In this document: one piece after another, positions 16,577-25,221 of the stretch
Numbering within the stretch: the first letter of the stretch is position 1
How the letters are laid out: every line of letters starts with the position of its first letter
NCBI GenBank assembly: GCA_964609025.1
Contig: CAZSQM010000009.1
Coordinates: 1 to 64,000 of the forward strand
Origin: SIG307 sp964609025
GTDB taxonomy: Bacteria > Bacillota > Clostridia > Lachnospirales > Lachnospiraceae
DNA length: 64,000 nucleotides
Direction of reading: 5' to 3'
Program-made: the position numbers and the translations under genes
Notes under the pieces: model-generated
The model's input: only the letters and a program-made list of their open reading frames with translations
The model's database searches: none
What the model was told of the DNA's origin: nothing

Positions 16577-19294
16577 TTACAGATTCTTATTGATGCCGTT
16601 CTTTGCTCTGCGGAAACTCTGCTTAAAATCCGTAGGGTCTACGCCCTCCGAAAGCTGACGCTCATCCGGGGTCTTTGCTTCCACAAACTTCTTTCCGTAG
16701 TACGCATTCAGATACATCTGCTTAATCTCGCTCATTAACGGATAACGCGGATTTGCACCGGTACACTGGTCGTCGAAGGCCTGCTCCGTCATCTCGTCAA
16801 GTCTTGCAAGGAAGTCCTTCTCATCTGCAACGTAATCCTTAATCGTCGGCTTAATACCAACCTTTGCCTTCAATTCGTCAATGGCCTTAATCAGATTCTC
16901 TAACTTCTCGCTGTCGGTCTTTCCCTTAATTCCAAGGTAATCTGCCACCTCTGCGTACCGTGCAAGGGTGTGCGGATGGTCGTACTGGGAGAAGGTACCC
17001 ATCTTTGCCGGGGTTTCGGCTGCGTTGAACCGAAGCACCTCGTCAATCATCAGCGCGTTGGCAACGCCGTGCGGCAGATGATGGAACGCGCCCAGCTTAT
17101 GCGCCATAGAGTGACATACACCTAAGAATGCGTTTGCGAATGCCATACCTGCAAGCGTTGCTGCGTTTGCCATCTTCTCTCTTGCTTCCACATCGTTCTG
17201 TCCGTTCTCGTAGGCTCTCGGAAGGTACTCGAAAATAATCTTTAACGCACGAAGCGCAAGACCGTCGGTATAGTCGGTTGCAAGCATGGAAGCGTATGCC
17301 TCAAGTGCATGGGTTACGGCGTCGATACCGGAGGCTGCCGTAAGTCCCTTCGGTGCGGTCATGTGGAAGTCGGTATCGATGATTGCCATATTCGGAAGTA
17401 ATTCATAGTCTGCAAGCGGATACTTCACTCCGGTCTTCTCATCGGTAATGACCGCAAACGGCGTTACCTCGGAGCCGGTACCTGCGGAGGTCGGGATGGC
17501 GATAAAATATGCCTTTTCCCCCATCTTCGGGAAGGTGTAGATTCTCTTTCTGATATCGACAAAACGCATTGCCATATCCATGAAATCAGCTTCCGGATGC
17601 TCGTAAAGTACCCACATAATCTTACCTGCGTCCATTGCGGAACCGCCGCCGAGAGCAATAATGCAGTCCGGCTTGAAGGCGCGCATCTGCTCTGCGCCTG
17701 CCTTTGCACAAGCAAGGGTCGGGTCCGGAGCTACGTCAAAGAACGTCATATGCTGAATTCCCATCTCGTCTAACTTATCGGTAATCGGCTTCGTATTGCC
17801 GTTCTGGTAAAGGAATGTATCCGTTACGATAAACGCTCTCTTCTTACCCATTACAGTCTTCAACTCATCAAGAGCTACCGGCAGACAGCCCTTCTTCATA
17901 TAAATCTTTTCAGGCGCTCTGAACCAAAGCATATTCTCTCTCCTCTCGGCTACGGTCTTAATATTAATCAGGTGCTTTACTCCTACGTTCTCGGATACGG
18001 AATTGCCGCCCCAGGAACCACAGCCTAAGGTTAAGGACGGAGCTAACTTAAAGTTGTAAAGGTCGCCGATACCGCCCTGGGAAGACGGCGTATTGACAAG
18101 AATTCTGCAGGTCTTCATTCTTGCCGCAAACTCATCCAGCTTTTCCTTCTCGGTTACAGCGTTCAGATAGATGGAGGACGTATGTCCGTAACCGCCGTCC
18201 GCAATCAGATGCTCCGCCTTATCAAAAGCGTCCTTAATATCCTTTGCTTTATACATGGCAAGCACCGGAGAAAGCTTTTCATGTGCAAACTCCTCGGAAA
18301 GCTCTACGCTCTCTACCTCACCGATTAGAATCTTCGTTCCCTCCGGTACCTTGACACCGGCAAGCTCTGCGATTTTTGCAGCCTTCTGACCTACAATCTT
18401 GGCGTTGAGCGCGCCGTTGATAAGAATGGTCTTTCTCACCTTTTCGATTTCGGTTTCATTTAAGAAGTAGCAGCCGCGTTCCGCGAACTCCTCCTTTACT
18501 GCGTCGTAAACGTCCTTGTGTACAATTACGGACTGCTCGGAAGCACAAATCATACCGTTATCAAAGGTCTTGGAATGGATAATCGAGTTGACCGCAAGAA
18601 GAATATCCGCGGTGTTATCGATAATGGCAGGCGTGTTACCCGCACCTACGCCCAGTGCCGGCTTGCCGCTGGAATAAGCAGCCTTTACCATACCCGGGCC
18701 GCCTGTTGCAAGGATAATATCCGCTTCCTTCATAACGAGGTTGGTCATCTCAAGGGACGGTACGTCAATCCAGGAAATAATGCCCTCCGGAGCGCCGGCT
18801 GCCACTGCTGCCTCTAAAACAATCTTTGCCGCTGCTATGGTAGCGTTCTTTGCTCTCGGATGAGGGCTGATGATGATACCGTTTCTTGTTTTAAGAGCGA
18901 TAAGCGTCTTAAAAATTGCGGTAGAGGTCGGATTGGTCGTCGGAATTACGGCAGCGATTACGCCGATCGGCTCCGCAACCTTCTTTATGCCATATGCCTT
19001 ATCTTCTTCAATGACGCCACAGGTCTTTGTGTCCTTGTAGGCATTGTAGATATACTCGGAAGCATAATGGTTCTTGATGACCTTATCCTCTACAACACCC
19101 ATTCCGGTTTCCTCTACTGCAAGCTTTGCAAGCGGTATACGCTCTTTGTTTGCAGCGGATGCTGCGGCTAAGAAGATTTTGTCTACCTGCTCCTGTGTGT
19201 AGGTCGCAAAAATCTTCTGCGCCTCTCTGACACGGGCAATGGCTTCTTCCAACTTCTCAACGCCATCAACGATTTCATACTTCTTGGTTTTCAT
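16577..19294 (-). CDS. adhE: Bifunctional acetaldehyde-CoA/alcohol dehydrogenase
   Basis: A 905-residue fusion. Residues 1-450 are an aldehyde dehydrogenase with catalytic Cys250 (TFDNGMICASEQ). The second half is an iron-dependent alcohol dehydrogenase with GGGSAMDAGK, GTGSEVTPF and the histidine-rich CHSMAHKLGAFHHLPHG that binds Fe. It converts acetyl-CoA to ethanol with two NADH, disposing of fermentative electrons. A short basic C-terminal extension is present. It is the first gene of the redox operon and carries two Rex-like sites in its leader. The ATG at 19294 has AGGAGG. Confidence 0.97.
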   Translation of the reverse strand: MKTKKYEIVDGVEKLEEAIARVREAQKIFATYTQEQVDKIFLAAASAANKERIPLAKLAVEETGMGVVEDKVIKNHYASEYIYNAYKDTKTCGVIEEDKAYGIKKVAEPIGVIAAVIPTTNPTSTAIFKTLIALKTRNGIIISPHPRAKNATIAAAKIVLEAAVAAGAPEGIISWIDVPSLEMTNLVMKEADIILATGGPGMVKAAYSSGKPALGVGAGNTPAIIDNTADILLAVNSIIHSKTFDNGMICASEQSVIVHKDVYDAVKEEFAERGCYFLNETEIEKVRKTILINGALNAKIVGQKAAKIAELAGVKVPEGTKILIGEVESVELSEEFAHEKLSPVLAMYKAKDIKDAFDKAEHLIADGGYGHTSSIYLNAVTEKEKLDEFAARMKTCRILVNTPSSQGGIGDLYNFKLAPSLTLGCGSWGGNSVSENVGVKHLINIKTVAERRENMLWFRAPEKIYMKKGCLPVALDELKTVMGKKRAFIVTDTFLYQNGNTKPITDKLDEMGIQHMTFFDVAPDPTLACAKAGAEQMRAFKPDCIIALGGGSAMDAGKIMWVLYEHPEADFMDMAMRFVDIRKRIYTFPKMGEKAYFIAIPTSAGTGSEVTPFAVITDEKTGVKYPLADYELLPNMAIIDTDFHMTAPKGLTAASGIDAVTHALEAYASMLATDYTDGLALRALKIIFEYLPRAYENGQNDVEAREKMANAATLAGMAFANAFLGVCHSMAHKLGAFHHLPHGVANALMIDEVLRFNAAETPAKMGTFSQYDHPHTLARYAEVADYLGIKGKTDSEKLENLIKAIDELKAKVGIKPTIKDYVADEKDFLARLDEMTEQAFDDQCTGANPRYPLMSEIKQMYLNAYYGKKFVEAKTPDERQLSEGVDPTDFKQSFRRAKNGINKNL

Positions 19295-19311
19295 AACTCA
19301 TCCTCCTGTAT

Positions 19312-19329
19312 CGTTATTATTTTAACAAA
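19312..19329 (-). promoter_or_regulatory. Rex-like operator 1, upstream of adhE
   Basis: On the minus strand the site reads TTGTTAAAATAATAACG, matching the Rex consensus (TTGTTAA-N4-TTAACAA family, with the clostridial AATAACA variant). It lies directly before the adhE ribosome-binding site. Rex is an NADH-sensing repressor known to control adhE in Clostridia. A second copy lies about 50 bp upstream. Confidence 0.75.
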
Positions 19330-19365
19330 TTAAAAATTACCTATATTACCGTCAGTTCCTCTGAC

Positions 19366-19383
19366 TGTTATTATTTTAACAAT
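19366..19383 (-). promoter_or_regulatory. Rex-like operator 2, upstream of adhE
   Basis: The minus strand reads ATTGTTAAAATAATAACA, nearly identical to the downstream site over 17 bases. Two copies 53-54 bp apart (about five helical turns) suggest cooperative binding or looping by Rex dimers. The sites lie between the -10 element at 19423-19428 and the start codon, so repression could be by roadblock. Confidence 0.75.
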
Positions 19384-19422
19384 CTTCTCTTTTCTTGGGA
19401 ATAACGAAAAAAGTATAGCGGT

Positions 19423-19428
19423 ATTATA
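19423..19428 (-). promoter_or_regulatory. adhE: Probable adhE -10 element
   Basis: TATAAT is present on the minus strand. No good -35 lies 17 bases upstream (only a T-rich hexamer). An alternative start nearer the gene uses ATAACA and TAATAT separated by 17 bases. The true start site therefore remains open, but the promoter must lie between adhE and the end of the LysR gene. Confidence 0.45.
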
Positions 19429-19474
19429 CTTAACGATATACCCGTAAAAAGACGCCTGACCCGAGCACTTTGCG

Positions 19475-20413
19475 TTATAATGCAGTATCCTGACTCATAT
19501 ACCGCCGTTTTGCTTTGCACAATTCCGTAATAAATAAGTTATCCAGCTCTGTCAGGCGGTACTCCTTCCGATAAATCAAAACATCCCGATACCTCTTTTG
19601 GTTGTCCCTGCACTCCCTCTGCACCAGTCCGTAGCGGTCAAGCAGACCGACAGGGGGCGGCGACACCCACATAAAGGTGTCCGGATTCTCGGACAGCAGT
19701 TCAAACTGGCTTGCCCGCTCAAACACAAAAATGCGGCGGTCGGTATTGTCCGGCAGTTCCTCCTTTTTCACCTCCGACAGTGCCAAAGACGGCACGAACG
19801 GGTCGGCATGGGCAATTTCTATGTAAGAACGCAGGTCGGGATAACGGATGTCCTTCTTTTGGCTTAGCGGACTGTCCTTTCGCATAATCAGCACATAATG
19901 AAATTCCGTAACAAGCTCAAAGTTCAGTCCCTTCTCCTCAAACACCGCTTTAAAATACTTATCGTAATTCTCCGCATAGCGGATAATTCCAAGGCGGTAA
20001 TCGGAATGAAGAATATTGTCTATGGCGCGCTTTGAATTTGTTTCTTTATAAAACAGCTCCGCCGGTTCATCGCCGATGCCGTTGGAAAAATGTGCAAACG
20101 CATCCGAAATATAGCTTGCCCTCGGGACACAGACGGAAAACTGCCGCTTAGCGGGACAGCCTGCCTTATACATTGTTTCGACCTCGTCAATCTGGGCAAG
20201 AATTTTTTTTGCATAGCCCACAAAGCGCTCACCTTCGGCAGTAAGCACCATGCCCCTTGCGGAGCGGTCAAATATTGTAATGCCGAGATCCGCTTCCAAT
20301 TCCTTGATGGAACGGCTCAAATTCGGCTGTGCTATCAACAAGGCCTCGGACGCCTTATTAATCGAACCGGCTTTCGCCACCTCGACCGCATACTTCATAT
20401 GGAGTATATTCAT
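19475..20413 (-). CDS. LysR-family transcriptional regulator
   Basis: A 312-residue LysR protein. The N-terminal winged helix-turn-helix includes AKAGSINKASEALLIAQPNL and LEADLGITIFDRSARG, and a co-inducer domain follows. The inducer is unknown. It is transcribed in the same direction as adhE, 180 bp upstream, so it could regulate adhE or be unrelated. It has its own strong promoter. Late residues are basic. The ATG at 20413 has GGAAGGA upstream. Confidence 0.9.
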   Translation of the reverse strand: MNILHMKYAVEVAKAGSINKASEALLIAQPNLSRSIKELEADLGITIFDRSARGMVLTAEGERFVGYAKKILAQIDEVETMYKAGCPAKRQFSVCVPRASYISDAFAHFSNGIGDEPAELFYKETNSKRAIDNILHSDYRLGIIRYAENYDKYFKAVFEEKGLNFELVTEFHYVLIMRKDSPLSQKKDIRYPDLRSYIEIAHADPFVPSLALSEVKKEELPDNTDRRIFVFERASQFELLSENPDTFMWVSPPPVGLLDRYGLVQRECRDNQKRYRDVLIYRKEYRLTELDNLFITELCKAKRRYMSQDTAL

Positions 20414-20456
20414 CGTATCTCATCCTTCCGGAAACGCTAATGCAACTACGTTTCTA

Positions 20457-20485
20457 ATTATAGCAAAAAAATATTTCATCGTCAA
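20457..20485 (-). promoter_or_regulatory. Sigma-A type promoter of the LysR gene
   Basis: TTGACG (20485-20480) and TATAAT (20462-20457) are separated by exactly 17 bases on the minus strand. The predicted start is about 40 bases before the LysR start codon. Confidence 0.75.
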
Positions 20486-20599
20486 TTTTGACAAAAAAGG
20501 AAACGAACACCGGCCGACAAGAACCGATTTTTTAATTCTCCGATTTTTTTATTTTTCTTCTTGATTTTTTAAAATATATGTGGTAGTATCTTTTTAGGC

Positions 20600-20630
20600 T
20601 TGATGTAGTTTTAAAAACTACATGTAATAT
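20600..20630 (+). promoter_or_regulatory. Promoter-like element of the TrhA gene with embedded palindrome
   Basis: TTGATG (20600-20605) and TAATAT (20625-20630) are 19 bases apart. The spacer coincides with a perfect palindrome at 20603-20623 (ATGTAGTTTT, central A, then the complement). A long spacer filled by a dyad is the layout bound by MerR-family regulators, though a TetR- or other repressor operator would look similar. The gene start is about 100 bp downstream. Confidence 0.45.
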
Positions 20631-20727
20631 TTTTTGATATTTCATCACATAATATTTAGCAGAAATAGAACAAAAACAGCCGGACAGGATTTGTCCGCAA
20701 AACAGTTGAAAAGAAAGGAAGGATTTT

Positions 20728-21426
20728 ATGGAACTTACTACAACAAAAGATCTCACATTAAATAAACCGGCAGGCTACACCGGCAGAAGAATTATTCCGC
20801 GTCAGCCGGGCAGCGCTTATACCCACCTTGCCGGAGCAGTGTTTGCGGTGTTCGCCGCAGTTCCGCTTTTAATGAAAGCGTCCTCTGCGCTTCACCTGTT
20901 TTCCTGCACGGTTTTCATTCTCAGTATGTTTTTACTGTATAGCGCAAGCACGCTCTACCACACCTTCGGCAGAACAACGAGGAGCTTTCTCCTGTTAAAG
21001 AAGCTTGACCACCTGATGATTTATGTGCTGATTGCCGGGACCTACACTCCGGTCTGCCTCATCGCGCTAAAGGGCAGTACCGGTCTGCAGCTCTTCGGTC
21101 TGGTCTGGGGCATTGCCTTTATCGGTATCTTCCAATGCCTGTTTTTCATTCACTGTCCGAAATGGGTATCCGCAGTCATTTATATCGCTATGGGCTGGTC
21201 GTGCCTGCTTGCGTTTCCGCAGCTCCTTGCCAATGTTTCCTCCGGAGCTTTCGCACTTTTACTCGGCGGCGGCGTTTGCTACACGGCAGGCGGCATAATT
21301 TACGCATTAAAGCTTCCGATTTTTGATAACAGGCATCCGAACTTCGGCCTGCACGAGATTTTCCACTGCTTCTGCCTTGCCGGAAGTTTATGCCACTTCT
21401 TACTGGTATACTGCTATCTTGCGTAA
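20728..21426 (+). CDS. trhA: Hemolysin III/PAQR-family membrane protein TrhA
   Basis: A 232-residue protein with seven hydrophobic segments. Conserved hemolysin III features are GSAYTHLAGAVF near the first helix, SASTLYHTF in the second and HEIFHCFCLAGSLCHF at the last helix, providing the Ser/His/Asp metal site of the CREST superfamily. In Bacillus the relative is linked to membrane-lipid homeostasis. An AAGGAAGG site precedes the ATG. It is monocistronic and followed by a hairpin terminator. Confidence 0.9.
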   Translation: MELTTTKDLTLNKPAGYTGRRIIPRQPGSAYTHLAGAVFAVFAAVPLLMKASSALHLFSCTVFILSMFLLYSASTLYHTFGRTTRSFLLLKKLDHLMIYVLIAGTYTPVCLIALKGSTGLQLFGLVWGIAFIGIFQCLFFIHCPKWVSAVIYIAMGWSCLLAFPQLLANVSSGAFALLLGGGVCYTAGGIIYALKLPIFDNRHPNFGLHEIFHCFCLAGSLCHFLLVYCYLA

Positions 21427-21437
21427 GATAGCGGCAC

Positions 21438-21467
21438 AAGGGGTTGCCCATTAAGTGCAGCCCTTTT
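21438..21467 (+). terminator. Terminator after the TrhA gene
   Basis: AAGGG pairs with CCCTT with a short inner helix (TGC/GCA), followed by TTTTCTTG. It starts 12 bp after the trhA stop. It resembles the other GGGCTG-type terminators in this window. Confidence 0.55.
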
Positions 21468-21489
21468 CTTGTTTGTTACTTTCAATTAC

Positions 21490-21717
21490 GGAACTTTGCA
21501 TAAAAGAAAGAGTCCTCTCTCTGGTTTCGGATATAAGTCTTTCTAATTGCTCCGTCAAAATGGTTAAGCAATCACGCAACCGACCTCTACGCGCCCTCCA
21601 TGGCGCGTGTCGGTCTTGCCCGGACGTCCTGTCCGGGCACTGCTGATGCCTACGGAGCAATAAGAAAGTCTAATATCCTGTACAAAGTTCAAGGACTCTT
21701 TCTTTTATACAAAGTTC
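21490..21717. repeat. Large imperfect palindrome containing repeat R1, copy 1 (core 21535-21671)
   Basis: The 137-bp core is bounded by near-inverted ends: AAGTCTTTCTAATTGCTCCG at one end and ACGGAGCAATAAGAAAGTCT at the other. It contains two inner hairpins (ACGCGCC/GGCGCGT and GCCCGGAC/GTCCGGGC). A second copy of equal length lies at 53644-53780 in the opposite orientation. Around copy 1 there are extra outer arms of about 27 bp with one mismatch (GGAACTTTG...AAAGAGTCCT), giving a nested structure of about 228 bp. No ORF is visible; it looks like a non-autonomous mobile or structured repeat. It fills the 21427-21771 gap. Confidence 0.75.
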
Positions 21718-21771
21718 CTTTCGTATCAGAATGTGTTTTGACACCTGAATCTTGAAAAGAAAGTTGCTACT

Positions 21772-22842
21772 TCATTGTATGGTGCCGCCGCCTACCACAA
21801 CATCACCGTCGTACAGCACCACTGCCTGTCCTCTTGTGACCGCCCTTTGAGGCACATCGAATTTAACCTCCAGCGTATCCTCACCTATCTGCGTCACGGT
21901 TGCCCACTGCTCCGGCTGGCGGTAACGTATCTTGACTTTTACTCTTTCCGGCTTTTCCAGAAACGGAACGGAAATCAGATTGATATCCCCCGCAATCAGC
22001 GTCTGCGTATAAAGCTCCTCCTCCGTCCCAAGCACCACCTGATTCTTCTGCGGATTGAGGGCACAGACATATAACGGCGTAGCGGCGGAAATCTTTAACC
22101 CCCGCCGCTGCCCGATGGTATAGCGAATCATGCCCTCGTGGGTTCCGAGCACCTTGCCGTCGCAATCCACAAAGTCCCCTTCGGGATACGTTTTTCCTGT
22201 GTACTGCTCAATAAAATCCGTATATTTCCCATTTGTCACAAAGCAGATATCCTGACTGTCATGCTTTTTGGCATTGCAAAAGCCGTGCCTTTCGGCAATG
22301 TTACGAACCTCCGGCTTTGTCAGCTCTCCCAGGGGAAAAAGCGTATGCCTTAGCTGCTCCTGCGTCATCGTATAGAGTACATAGCTTTGGTCCTTATCGG
22401 GGTCAAGCGCCTTTTTCAGTAAATACCGTTCAGAAACCGCATCATATTCGACGCGGGCATAATGACCGGTTACGACATAATCGCAGCCAAGCTCCTTTGC
22501 CCGCCGATAAAGCAAATCAAACTTTAAGTATCGGTTGCAGTCTATACAAGGGTTCGGAGTAAATCCGGTTTCATAGGCCCGGACAAACTTATCCGTTACA
22601 CATTCCCGAAACCGCTCCGAAAAGTTGAACACATAGTAAGGAATATGCAAAAGCCGCGCAACGTTTCGGGCATCCTCCACGTCATCAAGGGAGCAGCAGG
22701 TGTGCTCCCTTGACAGGCCGATTTCTTCATTTCCAAACAGCTTCATTGTAACCCCGATGCAGGAATACCCCTGTTCCTTCATCATATAGGCAGCAACGCT
22801 GGAATCCACGCCGCCGCTCATGGCAATCAATGCTTTGCTCAT
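21772..22842 (-). CDS. mnmA: tRNA-specific 2-thiouridylase
   Basis: A 356-residue enzyme with the PP-loop SGGVDSS (residues 9-15), the first catalytic cysteine in NPCIDCNRYLKF and the second in SQDICFV. It adds sulfur to U34 of Lys, Glu and Gln tRNAs. It is the last gene of the amino-acid ABC operon, 4 bp after the binding-protein gene. Since its sulfur ultimately comes from cysteine, the link to a sulfur amino acid transporter makes sense. Confidence 0.95.
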   Translation of the reverse strand: MSKALIAMSGGVDSSVAAYMMKEQGYSCIGVTMKLFGNEEIGLSREHTCCSLDDVEDARNVARLLHIPYYVFNFSERFRECVTDKFVRAYETGFTPNPCIDCNRYLKFDLLYRRAKELGCDYVVTGHYARVEYDAVSERYLLKKALDPDKDQSYVLYTMTQEQLRHTLFPLGELTKPEVRNIAERHGFCNAKKHDSQDICFVTNGKYTDFIEQYTGKTYPEGDFVDCDGKVLGTHEGMIRYTIGQRRGLKISAATPLYVCALNPQKNQVVLGTEEELYTQTLIAGDINLISVPFLEKPERVKVKIRYRQPEQWATVTQIGEDTLEVKFDVPQRAVTRGQAVVLYDGDVVVGGGTIQ

Positions 22843-22846
22843 TTTC

Positions 22847-23707
22847 CTAGTCTACCTTTCCACCCTCAACAACAAGTGCGTCCGGATCGGCAGCCTCTCC
22901 GTATACGGAAGCTAAGGTGGCTTCATAGTCCGCATGGAAGAAGTTTTCCTTTCCAAGCGTTTCGATTTCCCCATTCAGCCACTCCAACAGGGTCGTATTG
23001 CCCTTCTGAACTGCCGGAGCAATCGTGTCGGCGTTGCCGAGTGCATCAATTCCTACCGTGAAGCCCGGATTGGAAAGCGCCCATGCAAGCACCTCCGTAT
23101 TATCCGTGGAGAAAGCATCTCCGCGGCCGTCCAGCAGGGCGTTGTAAGCGTCGGCATACTCGTCGTACTTTTGAAGCGTTACCTGTGGATAATTCTTTTC
23201 AAAATAGGTTTCTGCGGTCGTACCCTTTACTACAATCAGAGTTTTGCCGTTCAAATCCTCAACCTTTGTGATAACGCTGCTGTCGGGCGAAACGACGCCA
23301 AGCATTACCTTCATGTAAGGCAGTGCAAAATCTACCTGCTTTGCACGCTCCTCCGTTACGGTGAAGTTGGCAAGAATAATATCCACCTTACCGGTTGCGG
23401 CATATTCCACACGGCTTGCCGGGTCGGTAGAAACATACTCCACCGCTACGCCGAGGTCCTTAGCGATGCGTTCCGCAAAATAGACATCATATCCCTGATA
23501 CTTTCCGTTTTCATCAACATAGCCGAACGGCGCCTTGTCGCTGAACACACCGATTACGACTTTTCCGCTTTCTTTGATTTCATCAAGGGTGCGGAAAGAA
23601 CCGTCGGACGGACTCTTCTTGCTGCCGCAGCCCGCAAGACTGCCCGCGAAAAGTAGCGCGGTCGTGGTTAAGGTAAGTAGCTTTGTAAAAAGATGTTTGC
23701 GTTTCAT
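22847..23707 (-). CDS. Amino acid ABC transporter substrate-binding lipoprotein (SBP_bac_3)
   Basis: A 286-residue protein with a lipoprotein signal (LAGC) and the family-3 binding-protein fold: KVVIGVFSDKAPFGYVDENGKYQGYDVYFA, then VDIILANFTVTEERAKQVDFALPYM. It resembles cystine/polar amino acid binders. It captures substrate outside the cell for the two permeases and ATPase encoded directly upstream. It is the second substrate-binding protein in this operon besides the MetQ-like one. Exact ligand not readable. Confidence 0.9.
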   Translation of the reverse strand: MKRKHLFTKLLTLTTTALLFAGSLAGCGSKKSPSDGSFRTLDEIKESGKVVIGVFSDKAPFGYVDENGKYQGYDVYFAERIAKDLGVAVEYVSTDPASRVEYAATGKVDIILANFTVTEERAKQVDFALPYMKVMLGVVSPDSSVITKVEDLNGKTLIVVKGTTAETYFEKNYPQVTLQKYDEYADAYNALLDGRGDAFSTDNTEVLAWALSNPGFTVGIDALGNADTIAPAVQKGNTTLLEWLNGEIETLGKENFFHADYEATLASVYGEAADPDALVVEGGKVD

Positions 23708-23767
23708 AAGATTTTCCTTCTTTCATATTATAATTTTCCAAGGAAACACCGTTATCAATCGTGTTCC

Positions 23768-24538
23768 TTATAACTCACTGTTTATCGTCCTGCGTTTTTC
23801 ATAGGTAAAGGTCTGCAGGAACTCCTTTGCCCGCTGTGTTTCCGGATTTGTAAAAAAGCGCTCCGGTTCGGACTCCTCGACAATATTCCCGTGGTCCAGA
23901 AATACAATCCGGTCCGCAATCGCCCTGGCAAACTGCATTTCATGTGTAACAATCACCATTGTCATGCCCTGCTTTGCAAGCTCCAGCATCACATCCAGAA
24001 CCTCTCTGACCATTTCCGGGTCAAGGGCAGCGGTTACTTCGTCGAAAAGCATCACTTCGGGCTTCATGCAAAGCGCCCGGACGATTGCCGCACGCTGCTT
24101 CTGACCACCGGACAATTCCCGAGGATACGCGTTGCGCTTTTCCCATAAACCAACCCGTTTCAAAAGCTTTTCGGCATCCTGCTCCACCTCGGAGCGGGAA
24201 CGCTTTTGCACCTTGACGGGCGCCAGCGTGATATTATCCATAATGTTCTTATGCGGAAATAAATCGTAGCTCTGGAACACCATGCCGATTTTTTGCCGCA
24301 TCTGCGTCATTTTTTTCCCGCCGGAGGTAATTGCTTCCCCATCCAAAAGAACGCTTCCCCCGCTGGGAGTTTCCAAACCGTTCATACATCGTAACAGCGT
24401 ACTTTTTCCGCAGCCTGACGGGCCCAGAACAACAACAACCTCTCCTTTATGAACCGTCAGATCAATGCCGTCAAGAACGGTTTCATCGCCAAAGCGTTTT
24501 ACCAGTCCTGTTGTCTGAAGCTGAATTTTTTCTTCCAT
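23768..24538 (-). CDS. Amino acid ABC transporter ATP-binding protein
   Basis: A 256-residue ATPase with Walker A GPSGCGKST, Q-loop VFQSYDLFPHKNIMDNI, signature LSGGQKQR, Walker B MLFDEVTAALDP and switch His in VTHEM. This is the GlnQ/HisP subfamily of polar amino acid importers. The start at 24538 (MEEKIQLQ) has GGAGG upstream; the open frame extends 33 codons further but overlaps the preceding permease. Aspartate in Walker B is followed by Glu-Val rather than the usual Glu-Pro. Confidence 0.92.
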   Translation of the reverse strand: MEEKIQLQTTGLVKRFGDETVLDGIDLTVHKGEVVVVLGPSGCGKSTLLRCMNGLETPSGGSVLLDGEAITSGGKKMTQMRQKIGMVFQSYDLFPHKNIMDNITLAPVKVQKRSRSEVEQDAEKLLKRVGLWEKRNAYPRELSGGQKQRAAIVRALCMKPEVMLFDEVTAALDPEMVREVLDVMLELAKQGMTMVIVTHEMQFARAIADRIVFLDHGNIVEESEPERFFTNPETQRAKEFLQTFTYEKRRTINSEL

Positions 24539-24546
24539 CTGCCCTT

Positions 24547-25221
24547 TCACCTCCAACGCTTCTCTAATCTCTTTGCAAGCATGGAAATCGGCCAGCAAGC
24601 AAGAAAATACAGCAAAAATATGACGCCGTATACCCACAGCGCAGCGGTGGGATAGTCAAACCGGTTCGCGTCAATCATCTGCTTTCCGACCTTTAAAACC
24701 TCCGTAATTCCGATCAGAACAACAAGACTTGTTGTTTTAATCATCCGGGTGGTCAGATTGATGGTCGGCGGAAGCAGCGGTCTGAGCGTCTGCGGTACAA
24801 TCACATAGGCGAAGGTCTGCCCCTTTGTCATGCCTAACGCCGCAGCGCTGTCATACTGATGCTTCGGAATACTGATGAGCGCTCCGCGCACCAGATCGCC
24901 CATTTCGGCAGTTCCCCATAAAGTAAATACAAGGATTGCGCTTACCTCGGCGGAAAGGTTCCAGCCAAACGCTCTTGTGACGCCGAAATACGCAATAAAC
25001 AGAAGTACCAGCTGCGGCATGATACGGACAAATTCCAGATACACCCGGCTTACCGCCTTTACAATCGGATTTTTTAACGTCATAAACATTCCGAAGAGGA
25101 TTCCTAACGGGATTGATAAGGCTATGGAAATCAGGCTGAGCTTTAATGTAACCCAGAGGCCGCCAAGCAGCCGCAGAAAATTCTTTCCCATAAAGAGTAC
25201 GCTAATTCCCGAATCCCGCAT
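24547..25221 (-). CDS. Amino acid ABC transporter permease (second)
   Basis: A 224-residue membrane protein of the HisM/GlnP family with about five helices and the coupling-helix motif AAALGMTKGQTFAYVIVPQTLR. It pairs with the permease encoded just upstream, which overlaps it by 20 bp. A heterodimeric pore is the usual arrangement. Its ATG is behind AAAGGAGG. Confidence 0.92.
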   Translation of the reverse strand: MRDSGISVLFMGKNFLRLLGGLWVTLKLSLISIALSIPLGILFGMFMTLKNPIVKAVSRVYLEFVRIMPQLVLLFIAYFGVTRAFGWNLSAEVSAILVFTLWGTAEMGDLVRGALISIPKHQYDSAAALGMTKGQTFAYVIVPQTLRPLLPPTINLTTRMIKTTSLVVLIGITEVLKVGKQMIDANRFDYPTAALWVYGVIFLLYFLACWPISMLAKRLEKRWR

